Shown: one piece after another, positions 5,117-8,200 of the stretch
How the letters are laid out: each line of letters starts with the position of its first letter
Position numbering within the stretch: the first letter of the stretch is position 1
Source of the DNA: Acholeplasmataceae bacterium
Lineage (GTDB): Bacteria > Bacillota_I > Bacilli_A > Acholeplasmatales > Acholeplasmataceae
Assembly: GCA_030656435.1 (NCBI GenBank)
Contig: JAUSOA010000229.1
Span: 1 to 8,200 of the forward strand
Length of the DNA: 8,200 nt
Direction: 5' to 3'
Made by a program: the position numbers and the translations under genes
Notes under the pieces: generated by a model
The model's input: the letters and a program-made list of their open reading frames with translations, nothing else
Database searches by the model: none
What the model was told of the DNA's origin: nothing

Positions 5117-5177
5117 TGTTAATGCTTTGATTATGTTATAAATCACTCATTTATTTACATTTTGCTTACATTAAATT

Positions 5178-5215
5178 AAAAATAGCGCAAAATTATTCGA
5201 TTTCGCGCTATTTTT
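5178..5215 (-). terminator. Bidirectional terminator after gap
   Basis: AAAAATAGCGC (minus strand, from 5215) pairs with GCGCTATTTTT (5188-5178) over a 16-nt loop that can form further A-T pairs. T runs are present on both strands. It ends the gap transcript about 28 nt after its stop. Confidence 0.85.
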
Positions 5216-5243
5216 ATATTATTTTATAGTGGGAAAACGGTTT

Positions 5244-6260
5244 TTACTTCTTAATTAAACTTGCTAATTTACTAACTGTTCTGATTAACTGTGCTGTATA
5301 ACTCATTTCATTATCATACCAAGCCATGACTTTAACTAACTGTCTATCATCATAATTTACGATCTGAGTTGTGTTTGCATCATATAGTGATCCATAATGA
5401 GAACCGATAACATCTGCAGATACAATTGGATCAGATACATAAGCTAATGTTTCATTTGCTGCTTTTCTAAATGCTGCATCGACTTCTGCCAATGTGGTAT
5501 GCTTTTTGACTTCAACAGTAAGATCTACTATTGAACCCGTGATCGTAGGCACACGCAAGGCAGTACCATCTAATCTACCCTTTAAATGTGGTAATACTAG
5601 ACCGATTGCTTTTGCTGCTCCTGTTGAAGATGGGATAATACTTGCTGATGCCGCACGGCCTCTTCTGGATTGGATACCCTTCTTATGTGGTTGGTCCATT
5701 AAGGATTGGTCAGCAGTAAATGCATGGATTGTTGTCATGAAACCACCAACAATACCGAAATTGTCATCAAGAACCTTAGCGATTGGAGCTAAACAGTTTG
5801 TCGTACATGAAGCACCACTTAAAATGTTTTCAGTTCCATCAAGCATATCGTCATTGACATTGAATACGATTGTCTTCACATTGCCTGTTGCTGGAGCAGA
5901 AATAACAACTTTCTTTGCGCCTGCTTCTAAATGCCAGCCAGCTTTGACCTCATCAGTGAAGAAACCTGTACATTCTAGTACAACGTCAACACCTAATTTA
6001 GCCCATGGTAATTCTTTAGGATCTTTTTGGCTGAAGATTGGAATTTTCTTACCATCTACAATCAAATCTGTACCTTCATAACTGATTGAATTCAATTTGA
6101 AGTTACCTTGTGCTGTATCATACTTCAAAAGATACGCAAGTGTTTCAGCATCTGTTAAGTCATTAATACCTACAACATCGAATTTAGCATCGTCTGCCAT
6201 CAGTCTATAAGCTAGACGACCAATGCGACCGAAACCGTTAATTGCTACTTTAATAGCCAT
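5244..6260 (-). CDS. gap: Glyceraldehyde-3-phosphate dehydrogenase (glycolytic, NAD-dependent)
   Basis: Cytoplasmic enzyme converting glyceraldehyde-3-phosphate, phosphate and NAD+ to 1,3-bisphosphoglycerate in glycolysis. The 338-aa protein is full length: Rossmann motif INGFGRIGR (7-15), Asp34 in GINDL, which favours NAD over NADP, catalytic Cys152 in SGASCTTNC, His179 in TTIHAFTADQ, and WYDNEMSYT near the C-terminus. A single copy type with Asp34 fits the glycolytic GapA rather than the anabolic NADP form. The ATG at 6260 follows AGGAGG by 9 nt. It is monocistronic, with its own promoter and a strong terminator, and divergent from the CYTH-domain gene. Confidence 0.97.
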   Translation of the reverse strand: MAIKVAINGFGRIGRLAYRLMADDAKFDVVGINDLTDAETLAYLLKYDTAQGNFKLNSISYEGTDLIVDGKKIPIFSQKDPKELPWAKLGVDVVLECTGFFTDEVKAGWHLEAGAKKVVISAPATGNVKTIVFNVNDDMLDGTENILSGASCTTNCLAPIAKVLDDNFGIVGGFMTTIHAFTADQSLMDQPHKKGIQSRRGRAASASIIPSSTGAAKAIGLVLPHLKGRLDGTALRVPTITGSIVDLTVEVKKHTTLAEVDAAFRKAANETLAYVSDPIVSADVIGSHYGSLYDANTTQIVNYDDRQLVKVMAWYDNEMSYTAQLIRTVSKLASLIKK

Positions 6261-6300
6261 AATTTAATTTCCTCCTAGGATTGTTTTATTCTTCGACTAT

Positions 6301-6328
6301 ATTCTACCATTTAATACTATAATTTCAA
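6301..6328 (-). promoter_or_regulatory. Promoter of gap
   Basis: TTGAAA (6328-6323), 16-nt spacer, extended -10 TGGTAGAAT (6309-6301). The leader is about 35 nt and contains the AGGAGG of gap. Confidence 0.65.
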
Positions 6329-6340
6329 ATATAATGAAAC

Positions 6341-6366
6341 CGTGTTCATAAATGTAAACGTTTTTC
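6341..6366. promoter_or_regulatory. Possible operator / cre-like site between gap and the CYTH gene
   Basis: Positions 6341-6360 form an imperfect 20-bp dyad (8 of 10 pairs: CGTxTxCAT/ATGxAxACG). Overlapping its right half, TGTAAACGTTTTTC (6353-6366) matches the Bacillus catabolite-response element TGWNANCGNTNWCA at 12 of 14 positions. It sits just upstream of both divergent promoters. Regulation by CcpA or another sugar-responsive factor would suit gap, but this rests on similarity alone. Confidence 0.35.
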
Positions 6367-6387
6367 CTTCCTTTTAGAACCTTGATT

Positions 6388-6396
6388 TGATATAAT
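6388..6396 (+). promoter_or_regulatory. Extended -10 promoter of the CYTH-domain gene
   Basis: TGATATAAT at 6388-6396 with no good -35 at the expected distance. The start of transcription would be near 6403, about 42 nt before the chosen start codon. Confidence 0.6.
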
Positions 6397-6444
6397 AAAA
6401 GAGGCATAATGAATTAGTCAAAGAAGTTAAAGAAGGTGACGGAA

Positions 6445-6996
6445 GTGAATAAGAATATCGAGATTGAATTTAAGACTGGAATTCTAGTTGAAAAGTATCA
6501 GGAACTACTATCATTATTCAACCTGGAAAACAATATTTTCAAGCAGATTAATCATTATTTTGATACCGATGATTATAAATTGAACCAGGAAAAAATTGTG
6601 CTTCGCATTCGACAAAAAGGCGAAAATCATTTCAAAGTCACCCTAAAAAGTCAAAGTGAATTCGGCGCTTTTGAAAGTCATGTGCTACTTCAAAAAGATC
6701 AAGCACTTGATATGATTCAAAATGGATTTAACACGAAAGATTATTTTGATGATATTGATTATTTTGTAAAATTTAGAGTCTCTCTAGATAATTACAGAGT
6801 TTCTACTCCCTATGAAGGTGGCACTTTATTTTTAGATCGATGCCATTACTGCAATATCGTAGACTACGAAGTAGAATATGAGGTTAGCAATTATCATGAA
6901 GGCGAGAAACTATTTCACAAGTTTCTTTCTGACTACAACATCCAATTTGTACAAACAAAAAGGAAGAGTGAAAGAGCATTTACATGCAGAAGATAG
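6445..6996 (+). CDS. CYTH-domain protein (YjbK-like triphosphatase family)
   Basis: A 183-aa cytoplasmic protein of the CYTH superfamily, whose members bind triphosphates within a beta-barrel tunnel; bacterial ones include inorganic triphosphatases and class IV adenylate cyclases. The defining ExExK is EIEFK at residues 6-10. Barrel strands with charged inward residues follow: HYFDT (37-41), LRIRQKG (53-59), FKVTLKSQ (63-70), LFLDR (128-132), DYEVEYE (140-146) and KRKSERAF (172-179). The length matches YjbK of Firmicutes. The GTG at 6445 is preferred because AAGGTGA ends 5 nt upstream and it places the EIEFK strand right at the N-terminus; a GTG at 6436 is also in frame. Substrate unknown. 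Monocistronic. Confidence 0.85.
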   Translation: MNKNIEIEFKTGILVEKYQELLSLFNLENNIFKQINHYFDTDDYKLNQEKIVLRIRQKGENHFKVTLKSQSEFGAFESHVLLQKDQALDMIQNGFNTKDYFDDIDYFVKFRVSLDNYRVSTPYEGGTLFLDRCHYCNIVDYEVEYEVSNYHEGEKLFHKFLSDYNIQFVQTKRKSERAFTCRR

Positions 6997-7015
6997 CCAA
7001 CGCTATCTTTTTTTT
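6991..7015 (+). terminator. Intrinsic terminator overlapping the CYTH gene stop
   Basis: AGATAGC (6991-6997), CAAC loop, GCTATCT (7002-7008), then a run of eight Ts. The TAG stop is inside the 5' arm. Confidence 0.9.
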
Positions 7016-7052
7016 AATTTTTTAATTTTACTTTCATTATCACTTTTGTTTT

Positions 7053-7078
7053 TGCTATAATAAAGCGAGCAGGAGTGA
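7053..7078 (+). promoter_or_regulatory. Orphan promoter with a Shine-Dalgarno but no gene
   Basis: Extended -10 TGCTATAAT at 7053-7061 is followed 10 nt later by AGGAGTGA (7071-7078), yet no start codon with an open frame follows before the IS remnant. It may be the leader of a gene disrupted by the insertion, possibly the broken DUF1576-like gene on the same strand downstream. Confidence 0.35.
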
Positions 7079-7104
7079 CTTTATAATCCAAATAAAAAAT
7101 GATG

Positions 7105-7216
7105 AGGTGAACTACCTACCACTTAATAAAAGTGGGGGCTTCCTATCCAGACCAGTGCATCCACCAGTGTATCAATAGGCTATCCCCGTAGTCCCTACGG
7201 TTCTTACATCCTATGT
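7105..7216 (-). ncRNA. Right-end RNA region (omegaRNA/reRNA-like) of the IS605-type remnant
   Basis: Downstream of the tnpB stop on the minus strand the DNA is structured: CCGTAG-GGA-CTACGG hairpin (7200-7186), a repeated CACTGGT around 7148-7170, and the terminal hairpin CCACTT-loop-AAGTGG (7135-7119) preceded by GAAGCCC and followed by TAGGTAGTTCAC, which resembles right ends of IS200/IS605 elements. In TnpB systems this region is transcribed as the guide RNA. Exact ends cannot be fixed here. Confidence 0.5.
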
Positions 7217-7606
7217 TTAGGCTAATCCTAAAATGATGAGCCCTTGTCTTTTAATATTGATTGCTGCATTGATATCTCTATCGATGACATAATCACAGGA
7301 TGGACATTGATACATTCTTTCATGCATCTTCAGTTCACCATGAACCTCACCACAGCTACTACATGTTTTACTTGATGGATACCATTGATTCAGAAGAATG
7401 AGTCTTTTTCCTTGATCTTCTAGCTTATACTTTAAGAAAGTGATAAACCTTTGCCAACCAAACCTTGATATTTGTTTGGCGAAATGTTTATTGGATTGTG
7501 CGATCTTGATTAAGTCTAATGTCTCCACAGTCACACTATCATAACCCTTGGCTATCGTGCTGGATAGTTTGTGTAGAAAATCATCTCTTCTATTCTTGAT
7601 CTTCTC
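7217..7606 (-). pseudogene. tnpB: TnpB, C-terminal fragment
   Basis: TnpB is the RNA-guided nuclease of IS200/IS605 elements. The reading frame is TnpB-like back to GAG at 7606 (…RRDDFLHKLSS…, then VETLDL), where an in-frame TAA (7609-7607) and unrelated sequence begin, so 129 residues remain of a family length near 370-400. Seen: VETLDL, the RuvC Glu motif; the zinc finger SCSSCG…CPSC; and the final catalytic Asp in DRDINAAINI. Missing: the N-terminal domain and the first RuvC Asp, so nuclease activity is impossible. The GTG at 7534 is internal and probably not a real start. Confidence 0.85.
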
Positions 7607-7609
7607 TTA

Positions 7610-7968
7610 AATATTGGAATTATGCGTTTATTATCCATTATTCTTGTCTTAGGCTTAGGGGTAAGGATTAATGGTCCTATCATGGGAGTAATCCTAACGA
7701 TTGTGGGATTTGCTGCATTCGGGAAACACCCATTCAACTCTATACCGGTTGTCCTTGGTGCAATACTTGCAGTTGCACTCACTCCTATGGAATTAACTCT
7801 TGGTCCCATTCTAGCTATTTTCTTTGTTACAGGTCTTGCACCACTTGCATTATCGTTTCAGGGGGGGTTGACTTATATAATAATGGCTTTGCTGCTGGCT
7901 TCGTTGCCGCTGTACTATCCTCATTATTTGCCATCATTAAACCAGATATAGACACCAAACCTATATAG
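7610..7968 (+). pseudogene. Broken DUF1576-like membrane protein gene
   Basis: The frame from 7622 encodes INGPIMGVILTIVGFAAFGK followed by HPFNSIPVVLG, which resembles the conserved middle of DUF1576 multi-pass membrane proteins of unknown function. It lacks the N-terminal half; the frame runs into the TnpB fragment at about 7610. At the G7 run 7861-7867 the reading frame changes: the family-like continuation GVDLYNNGFAAGFVAAV and on to TAG at 7966-7968 lies one frame away, while the original frame drifts into unrelated residues and stops at 7951. By my recollection of the family, about 30 residues normally found between LAP and LYNNGF are also missing, which points to an internal deletion rather than simple slippage. 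Confidence 0.6.
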
Positions 7969-8022
7969 AAGGCTTAAAAAGGGTAGAATTTATCTAATTA
8001 AAGCCATTATACATATATAACA

Positions 8023-8051
8023 TTGACATTAAATGATAATATCTTTATAAT
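8023..8051 (+). promoter_or_regulatory. Perfect-consensus SigA promoter
   Basis: TTGACA (8023-8028), 17 nt, TATAAT (8046-8051). Transcription would start near 8058, about 27 nt before the next start codon. The stretch 7969-8022 upstream shows nothing else clear. Confidence 0.88.
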
Positions 8052-8084
8052 ATTATATGTAAGTATCGAACGATGGAGGACCAA

Positions 8085-8200
8085 ATGAAAGAAAGAAGTT
8101 TACTTTATTTTATTACTGCTGTGGTCGCAAGTGTGCTTTTACTTGTTGCCCTACTGATTAGAACACAACCTTGGTTTACAATGTATGGTTCTCATGCATT
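8085..8200 (+). CDS. N-terminus of a membrane or exported protein, cut by the window edge
   Basis: ATG at 8085 follows GGAGGA by 5 nt. The 38 visible residues start with a short charged N-terminus (MKER) and one hydrophobic segment (about 5-24, LLYFITAVVASVLLLVALLI), then RTQPWFTMYGSHA. This is a signal peptide or first membrane helix. I do not recognise the family from so little sequence. Confidence 0.75.
   Translation, partial: MKERSLLYFITAVVASVLLLVALLIRTQPWFTMYGSHA

Larger units (their letters stand above)
7105..7606 (-). mobile_element. Remnant of an IS200/IS605-family element
   Basis: It keeps the right end and the last third of tnpB but has lost the left end, any tnpA and the 5' part of tnpB. 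It is inactive as a transposon by itself. Confidence 0.75.

Noticed and set aside
5494..6081. 195-codon plus-strand open frame
   Set aside because: It is antisense inside the well-supported gap gene, has no RBS and no recognisable domain.
7148..7170. CRISPR-like repeat (CACTGGT twice)
   Set aside because: Only two 7-nt copies 5 nt apart, in the IS right-end region; no array structure.
7217..7534. Intact 105-aa zinc-ribbon protein
   Set aside because: TnpB homology continues in frame upstream to 7606, so the GTG at 7534 is internal and the fragment is a broken tnpB rather than a small gene.
7552..7809. 85-codon minus-strand open frame
   Set aside because: It runs antisense to the DUF1576-like remnant and has no family features.
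7971..8015. Terminator after the DUF1576-like remnant (GGCTT…AAGCC)
   Set aside because: The loop is long and interrupted, and no T run follows on either strand.

Overview
This 8.2 kb window is an AT-rich, densely regulated piece of a low-GC Gram-positive (Bacillota or Mollicutes-like) chromosome. All genes read cleanly with the standard code: Trp is TGG, and TGA serves as a stop in one gene. That argues against a UGA=Trp mycoplasma. An Acholeplasma/Izemoplasma-type or other low-GC Bacillota lineage is my inference and cannot be settled from this window.

Layout on the minus strand, right to left. A glyceraldehyde-3-phosphate dehydrogenase gene (5244-6260) has its own promoter and terminator. 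Next is a perfect-consensus promoter (5088-5116), a class I cyclic-di-GMP riboswitch (4977-5052), a downstream intrinsic terminator, and two exported TasA/CalY-like proteins with SipW-class signal peptides (4267-4845 and 3693-4220), closed by a terminator. A separate promoter (3349-3377) drives three tandem SipW-type signal peptidase homologues (2738-3307, 2115-2726, 1516-2076). The middle one has lost both catalytic residues. The uracil-DNA glycosylase gene ung overlaps the last of them. After the ung terminator come a promoter, a tetrahydrofolate riboswitch and the folate ECF transporter subunit FolT.

On the plus strand, a CYTH-domain protein (6445-6996) is divergent from gap. The remaining right side is decayed: an IS200/IS605-type TnpB 3' fragment with its right-end RNA region, abutting a truncated and frameshifted DUF1576-like membrane protein gene. 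The window ends in the first 38 codons of a membrane or exported protein behind a perfect-consensus promoter.

Most interesting system: two fibre- or matrix-like SipW substrates gated at the RNA level by c-di-GMP, next to a three-member SipW cluster that includes a pseudoenzyme. I can draw by hand a set of mutually exclusive helices that predicts c-di-GMP turns the exported proteins ON, while the peptidases are transcribed independently of the switch.
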